Positions 40,801 through 55,300 of a DNA stretch of 64,000 nucleotides are shown here, in pieces. Source of the stretch: Symbiodinium microadriaticum (Eukaryota; Sar; Dinophyceae; Suessiales; Symbiodiniaceae); the NCBI GenBank assembly GCA_001939145.1, contig LSRX01000081.1, forward strand, positions 1 through 64,000, written 5' to 3'. Within the stretch, counting starts at the first letter, position 1, and each line of letters begins with the position of its first letter. The notes below the pieces were generated by a model. That model worked only from the letters and a program-made list of their open reading frames with translations. It was not told where the DNA came from and made no database searches. The position numbers and the translations under genes are program-made.

Positions 40801-43800
40801 ATATGGTAGACATCTTCCAAAGCCCGGAACTCGTCAACCAGCTGATAGAGGACGGGTGCACCGTTCTTTGGATTAGGTGGGCCGATGGGCCCCTTGTGCA
40901 CACCGTGAGATGCTCATCGTCTCTTTAGGATGAGCCCTCGATCCTCCGAATGCCTCGGCGAACTGCTCGGAACGCCCTCCACCTCCTAAGCATCTACTTG
41001 GGGGAGGAGGCCAGGCCGTCAGGCCCTGCCAGGTCAAGTGAGGGCCACGGAACCGAACGCTGCAGGCGGCGAAGGAAGCGGTCTTCGAATGCCCATACCT
41101 CCTCACGAAGAACTCGAAGCTCATGCGGGCAACGCTCCCGGCGCTCATCAACGTGCTGGGACACTGAGCAGGGAACATGTTCTGAGGCCTGCAGTGGCCT
41201 TTGTGAGGACGGAAAGCATGTTGGACATCCAAGGATCCCGGAGTCGGCTGCGAGAAGTCATCGCCAAGTATCCTCAGCTGACCAATCTGCCTGTGGGCGA
41301 CTTCTACAAGGCTCGGTGCACTGCGCTGCTTTCCGTGGTGTGCAATCCTTGGGAGTGAAAAGTTGGCATCGCAGTTTCCACTGCCTTTCGGTTTGACTTC
41401 GATGGACCTTGATTTATGAGGTGGCTGCTTAGAAGTTGACATGCCGTACTTTTGCAAATAATGTGTGCACATATTCAGACTTATTCGGATACATGCATAA
41501 AAGCCTATGAAGCTTTCAACCCATTGCCAGAAGCAGACACAGAGAGAAGTCCGAGACTCTGGAACGCAGTAGTAGTTAGTCTTGTTTCGAGGCGATGGGC
41601 GACATGACCGCGGTAATGGGCAGCACGGAGGCAGCCATGGCCGTTGCCAAAGAGGCCATGGACCGTGTGGCTCGCTCTCCCTACGTCTCTGCAGTGCCAG
41701 GAGGCACCAAGGAGAGTTGTCCGATTGCTGTGCTAGAAGCGACCTCCTCAGCCAGTGTCGTAGAGCAGTCTCGTCATTCTTGGAAGGTTACCCCGTGCCT
41801 CAGCTGCCCTTGGCTGTGGACTGTTTGGGCTGTCGGTGGCTGAAGCGCTGAGCCGTCTCTTCCGGCTGGGATTACGGAGCCCTGGGAAACAAAAAAGGTG
41901 CTGGTCGCCATCTTCGGGAACCTGGAGGAGGCAGTTTCCCCTCCGCCCGCGCGCGCGCGCGCGCGCGTCTGCCGTTCGACGCCAGCAGAGCCGGATCTGC
42001 CCCGCAGGCGCACAAAGCCATAGCCCAGGAGCCGCTGCTGCTGAAGTGGTATGGTGGCTTGGAATGAAACCTACCTAAACCCGAGGTCTCGTCCCAAGCC
42101 CCAAGACGACCCTCAGGTGAGAACTTCTTGGGCCGGCTTGGAACCCTTCGCCAGCTCCTGGGAAAGGCCGGATTCCATCATGGAGTGCTGCAAAAATCAG
42201 AAAGCCTGGATGGCAGGAGGGAGCCCAGAAGGCCGTGAGGAAGGCGCCCTACCTTCTGCTAGAGGAGAACCAGCGACTCGGCTAAACAAGAAGCTGTTGT
42301 TGCTAGGGGTTGCCTTCATGGCCTCTTCCTCGAGGCGCAAGTCTCGAAAATTCGAGTTGGCTTTCGAAGCCATAGAGAACTTGTTTGGCCCCTTGGCGGC
42401 AGGCCTCCCGCCCCTCACGATTCCCTGTGGAGAGTTGGCGCCCCAAGGTACCGAGGAAGCCCAACAGATAGTCGGAGATAGGCCGGAGCTTTTGGCCCTT
42501 GGGTGGCTGCTCGGCACACAGGCACATGGGAATCCGGACCTGCTTGGCGTTGCTACGATCTGATGCCGACCATGATGCTGGTGCTACTAGCATGATGCTG
42601 TGGCGGTGGTTGTGATGGTACGGGTGTTGGCGGTGGCGGTGGTGGTGGTCGGGCTGCTCCTGACGAAGAACAGTAAGCATGACATGATGACGATTGTGCT
42701 GATACTCTACTGATACTCTTATGGTGATGACACGGCCCCTTGCTTTTCTGCAACGTCCCATTTTTGGAGCTTTTTTCTTCACTTCTGAGGAAGCTCCACC
42801 GGGCCCTGCGCTTCGCAGAGCGACGCTTGGGCTCCCGAGAGAAGGTCCGTGACAGGCCCAGGGGGTTAGTTAGTTTGAGGGGTCCTTGGGCTTGGGGTTG
42901 AGGGTTGCAAGGATTTTGGGCGTAGGGCTTGAGCTTTTCGGGTATTTGGACTCGTCAGGTTCGATGCCATTCTGGAGCGCACTGGCTTGGCTGAGCACCT
43001 GAACTGGGAGCGGAAGCAGCGGCCCCGCAATGGCCTCTGGACCCCGAAGCTGCGGATGCACAACGGCCCCTGGTCAAGTGAAGTGAATTAAATTTTTGAT
43101 TCATGTGGAGGCCCTTTAAGATCAAAGAGGCTTTGGGCTAGTCTATCCTGCCTGGACGCACAAGAGCCGAGGCTACCCGTTGAACCACGGCCCCTGGTCA
43201 CCCTACACGAACCCTTTGGGTAAGGGAGGCCCCGCTCGGGGGCCTTGGCAAGACTTCACGGAGGATGAGGACAAAGAGGACTGGGTTCTAGTCAAAGGAG
43301 TTAATTTAAATGACTAGAATAGGGATCTATAGTAAACAATGGGGCTTCGCTCTTATGGTAACTATCCCCTAACAAGAACCCACAGGAAGACACTGTCGAA
43401 GAGAAAGTTGCTGCAAGCTGAGCCCGCGACAGAAACCATGGAGCTCTGCGGTTCCCGGATAGCGCACAGCGAACATCCACGTTCGGTAAGACGCTCCTTC
43501 GACTTCCAAGCGCCCAATCGCCCAAGCGGAGTGCCGAATTTGGCACCGCCGTGGGCTTGGGCTGGGCCCGACAACCCGCAGTGTAGGGAGGAGGGCGGGT
43601 GAGGTGCTTCCGGGCAGCGGGCGCGAGGAAAACAGTGGACGGATGTGGAGTCAGAGTCAGCTTTTGGAGAGACGAGTTCCTATTGATGCGCTTGCGCCTG
43701 GTCCAGGTTCGCTTCTTCATCAAGGTTCAACCGCTGCTTGGCAGAGGATGCGCTGTGCCTTTTAGGGCTTTCATGTGTCATCCTCGCGTTAGGCCTTTCT

Positions 43801-46800
43801 ACGTCAACATCGACACGTGCTACCTGCGGTCTGGTGAGACGTTGGAGACGCTCAGCCCGGCAGGGAGCCATTCTGATGAGACAGAACATGTCATGAAACG
43901 GCCCCTTAAGGATTCGCGTGGAGTTCGATCCGGCCTACAAAGTGGATCGCGTTTGTGGCACCGTGAAGCAGAAGCTGACAATCGTGTACCAGGACCTATG
44001 TATTGAAGGTCTCCGTAGTGAGTGTTACACAGGTGTTACACAATGCCTCGGAACCCTGTCGAAAAAAAACAAGCCTTTCAAGGACCACCCGCAGCGGGAT
44101 CATGTAAATCTGGTTGGTGAAGTCATCTTCCCAAATCTCACGCTCAGCAGCACAGCCGCATTAGCCACAAGTAACATCATGACGGTGCGCAGGCACTGAC
44201 CCCTTGCCTCGGGGTTTGTTGCTTGCAGCTGTCACAGCTGAGTGCGAGGAAGGTATCATGTGCGTGTTCGACGGTCTGTGGTGTCTAGTGTCCACGTTAT
44301 CGTGTGGCTGTGCCCCAGAACGCGCTTCCGTAGCACCTGTAGCATCCTTCACAGGGTGGTCATGTTCTCCTGTGGTGCGTGACAGTGTTGGCCTGCTGGC
44401 GTCGTCCACGTAGATGTGGGGGTTTTCGCAGAGCAGAGGGTCAGACGGGCCACAGTCGTTCGTCCATGAGCATGCCCGCGACAAGCTCTGATTCGTGCTG
44501 CGATGGTATCGCTGCCGGACATCTTGAATCGGCCTGCCCCCCTAAACACCTGCGACAGTTGAAGCACGAAGCGTCGAGTGAGTCTGAAGCGTTCGAGTTG
44601 GATCATCAACAGTCCAACTGTAAAGCTCTCATGGCACTGTTGTTGAGTTGCCGAAAAGACTGTATAGGGGGTGTCACATGACATCACTGGGGCGGTTGAA
44701 TTCTGTCGGTGGCTACAATGCTGGCTGCCGCTGCTAGTCCGACATTCGCGTTGAGACCTCGCCTGGCAGAGTCCGAGTTGCGAGAGCGTAAACCCTGTGT
44801 GAGAGCGTAAACCCTAAACCTTTAGGGCCTTAGGGCATGGAAAATGCGCAGTTTCGGGCATGAGAAAAATCGAGCTTCGCTTCGCCTCCGAGGCAACAAC
44901 AAGTTGGATTTCGGCTCCGAAGCTCGGCGGTCCCTGTTTTTCCTTTAGTTTTTTCCTTTAGTTTAGGGCTTCGGGCCTAGCATTTCTGGGCGGCTTACGA
45001 CAGCCGATAGCCAAGGTCCTCAATGAAACGAGCAAGCAGCTCACCATCACCATGGCCAACCCCAATGCTCTTCCCGTGAATTTCCAGTGGTCCTTCGTGG
45101 AAGAAGCAGCCGCCCGACTTGATCATCAGAAGCGGCTGAACTCAGAGCCTGCGTCTCTCAACTCCGAAGCTTGTCTGTTGCTGCAGAGCACCTAGGAGAT
45201 GAGCGAAGATGATGTAAGCGGCGGACAAAGGGCTTCGGTTGTGATGCAGAGCACAGCGAACTCGGCTGCGAACTCCTTCAGTTCAGGACGCAGAAGCGAA
45301 GTCACACACTGTTGCACGAGAGCCTCATGATGGGGGGCGTGATGGGCAGGATTTCCGCCGAAACCGACGGCTTCCATCCGCTCCAACGCCGATCCGCCAC
45401 TTGGCCCCTGCACTCGCAGGTGCAGCCGTGCTCCTGAAGCCTGCTGAGGAATCTGGAGATGTCCAGCCTGCCGCGCCTGTCGCAAGTGGCCGAAATGCAG
45501 GGCACGCTCCTCCCCAAGCAGAAGCAGCGCCCGGTAGTGGCCCCTTAACTTCCCATGGGAAGTCCACTCGAAGAAGTGCATCCTTTTCCCCTCTTCTTCC
45601 ATCTTTTTTTCCCGAGGACATCAATCAGATCTTTGACATCCTGCCGATCATGGGTGTCTTGGAGCCGGGCCATTCGCAGGCAGAGGGGCGTGCCGCCGGC
45701 CGGGGCTCCTGGCAGGCACTGAGACCCGCGTTTTTTGCCGGCAGGATGTCACCTTCACGTACTTTGGCATGAAGAACCAGAAGTTCGACTGCTTGGCCGT
45801 CTGTCAGACGGAGGGTGGCCCGGAGTCGCTCGGCCTGTTGCATCCACCTGCCTGTCTTTGGTCAGCAGCTGCGCCGCTTTCCCGAAAGAAGCAAATCGAA
45901 GCCCGAAGCTGAAGGTACGAGGTGACGCTGAAGGGTCAGGCATCCCGACTGGACTTCCGCCTCGACAAGACGGAGCTCGACTTCGGCGAGATTCCGTACA
46001 CGGAGGTGCGGTCGACTGATGGGGGATAGCAATCTCATCGAGTGGTCAGCTCTAGACTCTAGTCAGGTGCAAGAGCGGGAGATAGTCCTCGCTAACACCG
46101 GCAAGGCAAGTTCGACAGCACGGACAAACTGTCAGGACTCGCGAAAGCTTGCGCAGGTCGCCTTTCAATTCAATTGGAACCTTTGCGCTCTCTCACGTCC
46201 TCCGGTGCTCGACTGTTGGCCTGTCTCTGGCCAAATCAATCCTGGCGACAAGGAGATGCTCGGGTGTGTTTGGATGGGGTTTGAAGAATGATTGAAGTCG
46301 TGCTGAGAGTACATCGCCTTCTCTGCAAGCAGGAGCGAATTACGATCCGATTCCGTACAGGCAGAGCTGAGCTGGTTTTCAAGTTTCCGAGTCAGAGCCG
46401 CCTTGCCGTTTTGAATGCCGTAAGCATTCGCAAGACGTTTGGATCGGATGACGCGTTGTGCTTCGCCGCCCTTGCCGCAAGGTATTCCGGACGAGGTGAA
46501 CGAAGTCGCACTGCTGGAAGTTGCCCACTTCGAGCGGCAGCGAATTAACGTCCGAGGCCTCCCTCGGTTCCGTGGGGTCAGAACCTGAATTTGTCCCCTG
46601 TGAGATCCTGTGAGGACATGGGATCTTTCCGGGGATCCTGCTCTTGCAGGGCAGCAATCCTGACGTCTTCAAGGGCCTGGAGCGCAGCAATGAGCTACTT
46701 GGCAACTCCGTAGGTGTCAACTGTCTTTCTCGCAAACCTGGGGCCTCCCAGCAACCAAGGCAAGAGCATCAGACGAACAAGGAGTTGGCACTGCAGCGGC

Positions 46801-49800
46801 TCAGAGAGAATGGACCTCCTCCTCAAGCCGCCTGTGTGGCTTGGCTTGCCGCGGCTTGCCTTTGGACTATGCAGCAGAGTTCCGGCATCCTGCAGCTTCA
46901 GGTCTCGTCCACCTCCAGCATGCACAGCACGGAGATCTCTCCAAACGACTCTGCTGCGAGCCTCGCGGAGTGGCAGCCAGAGCCACAGGCGCCTGGGGCG
47001 GTGTTCGGTGGGGACTGGCACATGGCAGCTTTGATTTCTCCCTTGCACCAGGTGCTGGAGTTCGAGGCTGGATGCAGAGTGAACGGGGTTTGGGTCGCCT
47101 CAGGACATACGCATTTTCCAGGTTGACCGCCACTTCATCTGCCAGTCGCTTCTGGCGAAAGAGAAGGAACGTAGACCTCGGTGAGCGAGTGCTGTCCCGG
47201 CGCATTTGAGCTGAGCGTTGGGAATTGGGATTCAACTTCAATCTGTGCAGCTGGGTCCGCGCTCAGACGGGGAGTCGGAGTGCTGTTGGCATCTGACCCG
47301 TTAGGAGCTGTGGGAGAAGCACCTGGAGAAGTGCAACAAGGAAAGCAAGGACAGGGTGGAGCAAAAAGTTCAGTGTATCCACCCGGCCCTCCCCAAACCC
47401 CAATTTGACAGTGACCTTCAAGCACGAGGGTGGGGCAGTTGAAAACAGGACACCTTCGGCAAGGGATCGGGGAGAGGCCTGTTGTCGTGGGGTGCAAGTT
47501 GCTGCGCAGCATTGATGGGGGACTGAGCTTCTCAACGACAGGCTCGGCAAGGGGCCGCGGCGAGCGGCGCCCGATGTTGGAAGTGACGCACATCACAGCA
47601 GCCTATTACGAATGCAACTTCGGGCACATTGTCCTTGGCCACTCCGGCAAGAAGGCGGGAGCAGTGTCGGACTCCGGGAACAGCAGGCTTTGCCTTTACA
47701 CTGGCAGGTGATCTCGGTATACAACTGCTTCCACGAGAACGTGTCCTTTAACATCAACAAGCGGCTATTGATGCAGAAAGGCTTCCAGATAAGCCCAGAG
47801 AAGGCCTGCAAAGCTTTCCCGGCCACGAGACACCGAATACTCATGAAATTCTCGGAAGGTGAGCAAACTACCGCCCGGGAAACAAGTGAAGCTGGAGCTC
47901 ACCTGCTTCCGCGACAGGATGGGCTGTGAGTCGAACTGTAGCCGGTTGTAACCTTCTTGCCTTGCGAGAAGCTCGCTTTCTGAGCGTCTCCGGAGGACCG
48001 GTGAGGAGGGCAAGCAGGAGCTGAACTGGATCATTCCGGTACGGGGTGGGCCATCCTACGAGGTCCAAGAACCAAAGCATCGAGTGGTGTTATGACCACA
48101 CCCCTCACAGGAATATCCATGAGGGCAGCAACACAGGTTCTAGATTTGCAATGTCTGTTTGGTTTGGCCTGCAGGTGAAGCTGATGAGTGAATTTGTGCG
48201 GCCTGACCTGGAGCTGTCTTCCGACTCCATCGACTTCGGGCACGTGGTCGTTGGACAGGTGAAGAGGATCACCATCAAGTCTCTGGGCTGAATTCATGCT
48301 CGGCCTGACTCTGAGCGCGAAGATGTCTGCAGTCTCAGGCTTCGCAACGCCAAAACGGTGATGGCCAGCTGGGGCCACGGCTCTGCTCCAGTCGGGGGGG
48401 GGGGCTATATTCGTCACTGCAAGACACTGAGGCTGGGATTACAAGGCCCCGACGGCGAAGCCCGGGAAGCCCATGGAGTTTGCATACTCCCTGAGCCCTC
48501 GCTCCGGAAGGCTGGGGGGGGGGGGGTTTGAGTTTGCTTAGAACTGCTTAAAACTGCTGGGGTTTAGGGCCCTCGCGCAGGGTTGCTCCTGGAGAGTCTC
48601 AGCTGGTGACGGTGAGCTTCACGCCGACATCATCGCGCTCTTACAATCAGAAAGTGGCCCTCCGGATCATGGACAACCCCATGAGAAGCTTGGCCCACCT
48701 GCGTTTGGCATTTGCTCAGCCATTCCCCTCGCGTCCAGCACTGCACTTCTGCACGGTGATCCCAGGAAAGATGCTGCACATGAGAGGATGTGGTGACGGC
48801 TTGAGGGTGAATGTGGAGCCTTCGACCACCTTCGAGCTGGGTCCGGTGCTGCCGGGCACGGAGGACTGTATGCAGGAACTCTTCCTGTGCAACCCCACCA
48901 ACTACACCATCGAGGTGGGGAGGGGGAGGGCAAGAGGCAGCAAGCAAGAAATCCCTTCTGGTGCTGCAGGTGTACAGTGTGGACTTCGACACGAAGTATC
49001 AGGAGGAGGAGTTCTTCCTCCATGTCTACGACAAGCATCTGGCCTCAATCGGAGAGCCTCAGGTCCTTCGGTTCGGCTTTTGCGGAGTTGAAGGTATGAG
49101 AACAACTCCATGGAGATGCCGGTCCGCACCCCCGGAGCACCGACCTGGCCGGCTGTGGCCAAACACGGTCGGGAGGTGCGGCGCCAACAGGAGCGGCAGC
49201 GGAGGCTGCAGGAGAAGGCGCGGGACAACTCTCCTTCTCCCTCGGATTTTTCTCCAGTCCTCCTTGCCTCCCTTCTTTTTCTATCTCTCCCCTCTGCCTC
49301 CTACAGGAGCGCCGGCTCAAGGAGCGCGCCCTGCGGCTCCAAGAGGCCTTCGGTACCAGAGGAATACTCGCCCACGTTATGATGGTCGCTGTTGGGGGGG
49401 GGTCCTTTGCGAGGCCACGCTCCGTGTAGAGGCGGCCAGGAAGGCTTCTGAGGAGCCGCCAGAGGATCCGGAAGAGGCCGAGACGCTTGGAAGGCAAGAG
49501 TCAGGCAAAAGTCTCGGGGAGATGTGCACGACAGGTTGCGGGCTTTCAGGGAATTCAGGCGGAGAAGGGCTTGATGGCTTTAGGGTATGTTTCGTCGGGT
49601 GACGCTGCCCTTTGCTGCGTCGAAGTGGTATGGGCATTTAGGTTTGGGGGATGTTGGCTGCCATGTTGGGGCGACAGATCTTGCTGCACTTGGCATGTTT
49701 TGGGAGCTTTGTTCGGGGGCTCTTGGGATTCAACGGCTTCCAGGAAAAGGCTCGGGGTTCCAGCGCCTTCGTGGAAGCCTCAGGGCTCCCCCCAAGCTCG

Positions 49801-52346
49801 ACCCAAGGAGCCCTTCATATACATAGGACTTGGAACATGTAGGCTTTTCGGGTGCATGTAATGTATGCAGCATGCACACATTTCTCCAAAATAGCATATC
49901 GTCCATCGCATCATATTGCAGTTCATGTAATTATGTTGCATGGTGTTTGCTATCTTGTATTGTATTACATTATATGTATCATGTGGTATTGTATAATAGT
50001 TTCTTGTATTCGGTTCTACTCTGTTTATATAGTCTGGCCTATTCTGTTCCATTCTATTGTAGTCTGTTCTGTTCCATTCATTTTACAATACAAATTAGCA
50101 TATATTGGGTAATATGTTATGCATTCTGTATGTTCTATGTTATGTAACATGCTCTACATATTATCTGTTATGTTTTACATCGGAGGCTTGGTATTCTATG
50201 CTACGTGCGCGCGCGGCACATGCTCCTGAGCCCTTGAGAAGCCACCCCCGGGGCTGCTACTTAAGTATTTGATCAAGATCTTCACGCTGCGATCGTGCGC
50301 CATGCATGACCTTTCTCACGCACCAAGCGGGGGGAGGGATCCCTGTGACAGCTCGGAGGTCTTGCAAGCGCACACCCTTTCAGATCTCATGCGCTTCGGT
50401 GTCACAGTTTTGATTTCGGAGTTTGACTATGAGGCGGTTGCAGATGAACTGGGCGCCAAATGTATGGCCTTGGCAAGTAGAACCGCGACAAGCGCCTGCA
50501 ATATGCCAGGGCCGACCATCTGGCACACTTACCCGGCGTCCAGCTCGAATTCACGGCCGTGGAGCGAGATGCGTCGGCTTGCCGGAAAGAGTCGCATCGA
50601 TCTGCATACATCTGCTGCGAGCCAGAGATGGAAGGCGCAGCTCGCACAGACAGGCAACAACGGAGACCCGGAGCATCACCCTGCGTGAAGCGCAGGACCA
50701 GAAGCAAATCACAGCTCAACCTGTAGCACCGAGTCGCCCTCGGGCGAGGAGCGATGCATGTACCCCCCACGAATATGCGCCTTATCTTGAACTTGCAGGG
50801 CGTCCGCCTGCGCCAATCAAAGCTGCAGTTGCATTCCCGGCTACGAGCCGCGCGATGCAACCCCATAGACACGGTAGGTTTGTACAGTCTACCCGTGCGT
50901 AGTTTCGCTCCTGTGAGCCTGGCTAAATCGAGCGCTGCGCTAAATCGAGCCCAATCACTAGGCTAGAGTTCGGAATGCCCCTGAAGTCCAGGAACATCCT
51001 TTACTTTCGCTCCTTTTGTGTGAAACCGTGTACTCCGAAGGCTTTTCAATGCCAAGAAAAATCCTCAGGGGTGGTGGTCCCCGGTGTGCACGAAAGTGAA
51101 CCTGGTAACCTGATTGTCAACCGGGTAGTTTCCCGAGAGCCGTCTGACGAGAGATGCTTCCCCACTTGCCACCTCTGGCAAAAATGGAGCTTTCGCGATC
51201 GGACTCCAAGCAGCTGCTGGATTTCGTTGCCGACAAATGATATTCAGTATACATTACGTACTGTCCTTTTGTAGTGCCGTAGGCATCATGTCACGTAGCA
51301 TGTAGTGTGCTTTGCATGTTATATACAAATCTACTGTATTATAGTTTATGTTATATATAGTTCTTGATATATATATATATATATATACACACATACCGAT
51401 ATTAAGTACACTATGGTGTATTTCGTTGGTTTATATATACATATATATTTCCTTGTATATCTTACGCGACAAGAAAAGATACGTGCTGGAGGACATTAAC
51501 CCACCACATCGCAACATATGTTGCAACATATTACAGTTTTTTACACTGTGTTATATTGTATGACCTACTATCTATTGCATTTTCTACAACATATCACCAT
51601 GCATGACCATGTATTGCCACATAGTACATTACAGTACAATGTATTACACGGCCAAAATTACAATATGTTGCAACATATTACAAAATACTGCGATAAAACA
51701 TGACGTTGCATTCTACTGCATCATAGCACACATACATGACCGCATGGGTGTGGTGCATGCATTGACATGCATGCGCAGCATGCGCATAGAAATCATGCGC
51801 ATACCGGAGAAAGAGTGTAGATACAGGAATGTGCTCGATGGCCCTCGCCTGGATTGCCCGGGTTGTGAGTGTGTAACGCACAGGTCGCAACCGCTAACAT
51901 CTGCACCTGTAAAGCTACATACTTGAATAAATGACATGTGCACTCATGTCTACGTCGGTTGATAGAATAGAGATCTGCACATGCAATTTCTGTATGTCTT
52001 TGTATGTCAATCTGAGGAAAGTCACCGCCGAGTTGGCCGAGGCTTGGGATATCGGGTTGGCTGGAAGTTTCCACCGAGCTTGTGCACAGGTTGTTCATTA
52101 GGTGCTGTGATACGGGTGACGTTTGGGAAAGCGCCTGTTTCCAGGGAGATCTTGGGGAGAAGTTTTTTCAGAAGTTGTAGCAACCCGCATACCCGCATTG
52201 TATTCATATGCATATATACATGAATCTACATGCAAGTTGTTTTCATACACGCATATAAAGTTTGTGTACATCGAGCTATCAGGTTATGTGCTTGTGCGCT
52301 TGACAAGCGAAGAAAACACATGCACATATGGTTATGTGTGTGTGTG

Positions 52347-52384
<38 letters not shown>

Positions 52385-55300
52385 CGTGTGTTTGTGGGTA
52401 TGTATGCACGTATGCATTTTCACATCCGTCTCTATCTCTCTCGCCCTGTGGTTCTTTCCCTGTCTCCACCCCCATGTTCCCTATGGAGCGTCTAGGCTGA
52501 GGCGGCCCTGGCGGAAGTCGAAGCAGAGCCGGAAGAGCAGGACGCGGAGGAAGTGCCTGAGGAGGAGCTCTGGTACGTCTCGCAAGTGTCGATTTCCGGT
52601 TGGGATATGTTCTCGCGGCTTCTGATTTTTCAATCTCGGCGCAGGACGCAGGGGAGGAAGGAGGTGAGGTGGAAGAGGACCGTTGACAGCTTTCCGGGAG
52701 GCATCAGTGCAAGCTTTCACCTGAAATGTTTTGGAGGCGCAGCAGCCCGAAATGGATCCCGCCGACTTCCCCTACCGGGTGCTGGATGAGGCCGGGGTCA
52801 AAGCCCAGACTTCCATCCGGCGGGGATTCTCGTTTCCCGGCTCCGTCGCTCCGAGGACCGCCTTCACGTTCTTCTCCTGGGGCCGCCGCTGACAGGCAAG
52901 AGCTCACTGGCAGCCCACCTCGAGCACGGCAAGCGGAAGATCCTCTCCGTGGACTGGGTGCTTGTGGAGTGTCCGTGTGAGGAAAATCATTGAATCAGCG
53001 CGGAGGCTTTGCAAAAAAACGAAACCAGCGCTGTTGAGAGGACGCTGCCGTGGACTGGGCGCTGTCAGGCCTGGACGTCCGGAAGTGTCCAACATCGCTT
53101 CAGTCTTCCAGTGTAGCAGGACCTGCCACACTTCAAGGGCCCCAGGAGGAGGAACGAAGAGAGAGACTGCGCAAGCTGACGCTCGCTCGAGTGCCGATCG
53201 ACTTTCCTTCACATCGTTTCTGGCAGATCCACTTGGGCAACTAAGGATGGCCACGCAAGAAGAGGAGCACGAAAAGGCAGAGAAGGACCCCATAAGCCAT
53301 CAGCGCCACAGATTCTCCACAGTCTCAAAAGGGCTGAGCGGTGATTCAAAAAAAAAGGAGCGAGAAGCCCAGGCCAAGAAGAGCAAGGAAGCGAACCTCG
53401 GATAAAAAAAGATCCCATGGACCACCTGCCAGTGACCGGATTCTGTGTACGCAAGGTTCGTGCCACAACCTCCGAGATACTCATTGCCTATAGAAGATGT
53501 TACCTTCTTTCTGCAACATCGAATGCAGCTACCCGGCAGCAAGCTTAGCGTCGCTGCCGCTTCGGAAGACTCCTGCGTCCGCAGGCTTCCTGACTGCAAT
53601 GCTTGCGTTGTGTTCGACGGTGCCGACTCCAACTACTTGACATCAGCGGAGCAAACGGTGTTCCTGGGCTGCACAGCTGTTTCGTTTCCTGTTGCGCATG
53701 AAGACGAGTTGCCGTGGGGCAGCATGGAAGGATGCAGCAACACGCCTAATTTCTGAGAGCTCGTCGTGCAACCCCAGCCTTCTGTGTTTTCAACAGCTAC
53801 CTGCCAGGAGTTCTGCATAAGAAACCCCATCAACACCGGCCGAAGGGTGTCCATTTCCTTTACAGGACAGCACTGCTTGGCGCACTCTGGCCGGAGCAGC
53901 TCTTGGTGCTTTCTCTTTTCCCAACGACGTGCGAGAAGTTTACCTTGGGCGAAGGACGGGGTGCACAGATGGACTGTGCCAGCTTGAATGCACTCCCGAA
54001 AGGATGCATCTCTGGTGCATCCGTGAACCCCAGCTGGCAGGCTTGATGAAAGCCTCTTCGGAGAATCCAGATGAGGAAGCAGAGCAGCTCAAGATCGAGG
54101 CAACTGCAAGCTGGAGTGTTCCTGTTCGTCGAGACTTTCATCCGCTTCATCTGACGCTTCCGGCGAGGTCGCCGCGTTGCAGGCGCAATATGCGTCGCTG
54201 AAGGTGTGGGCATCAGGTCATGTCGGCGATTCTAACGAAGAGACTGCGCTGATGGTCCCGAGGCGGCCACGGAGAGCCGCGTGCAGCAGCTGGAGGCCGA
54301 ACATGAATCGCATGCTTTGAAAAGCTTCCGCACGAGCCCTGTGCCGCAGCTGGAGGCGATCGTCCCTGAGGCGCAAGCGGGGGCAGAGAAGGCTGCAGCA
54401 GACCTCGAAGAGCGTCTCAGCACGGTCAGTCCACGGGCCTTCAGCTCTTCCCAGAAGACGTGACAGCACCAACAGCTGCGCAACACTGCAGAAGATCGCC
54501 CAGGGCGACCGCCAAGCTGGCCGAGCTTTCGGAGAGGCGGAAGCAGAGGGCCGAGGAGGCGGAGGCCGCAGGCGAGGACGCCAGTTGAGAGCCTTACAGT
54601 AAAATATGATATATAATCTGTGAGGTTGGGCGTTTTATGAGAGCTAGCCGCAGTTGTAGTTGTCGGAGTGAAGCGGCGCAGGCAGTCGTGGTGGTACACT
54701 GCATAGACTCGTGGTCAATCAGCAGCGGCCGCCGAATAATAGCTGCGTAAAGCGGTAAGCTGTCATCTTCACCGAGGAACATGACATGGCGCTATTCGCC
54801 ACGCTAGCCAAGCTATTCAGTATCGCGGTGCTCTGCGATTTGATGATGTTGCTGAGGGCAGCATGTGCACGTGGATGCATTGCGCGAGCTCAAGTCCAAC
54901 TTGACAAGTCCGCTTGTGATGACATGCTCGGCAATGCTCGGCACTAGTCATTCGAGATAGTCCAGCCGACGTTTTCGACCATTTCGATGCAAGCCGCCCT
55001 TTTGCAGACCAAGCATGCCGCCGTCCGCTTGGAAGCTTTCCTTCGCAGCGAAACCGACCCGCTCCCCAGGCGCCGAGGCGGCAGCTGGTATGGAAGCATC
55101 AGAGGAGGTGGCAGGAATTGTTGCCGAAAGTGCCTGGGCAGCAAATCTGGCAGCCTGGTCTTGGGCAGATGCTTTCTGCAGTCTGGGGGCAGACATTCCC
55201 AAGCAGGTGCGGCAACCATGGCCAAGGAAGAGCAGGACCCAGAGGTGCGATGCCACATCAGTGAGATGTTGTTTCCCGAAAGCATCGCGAAGGGTTCTTC

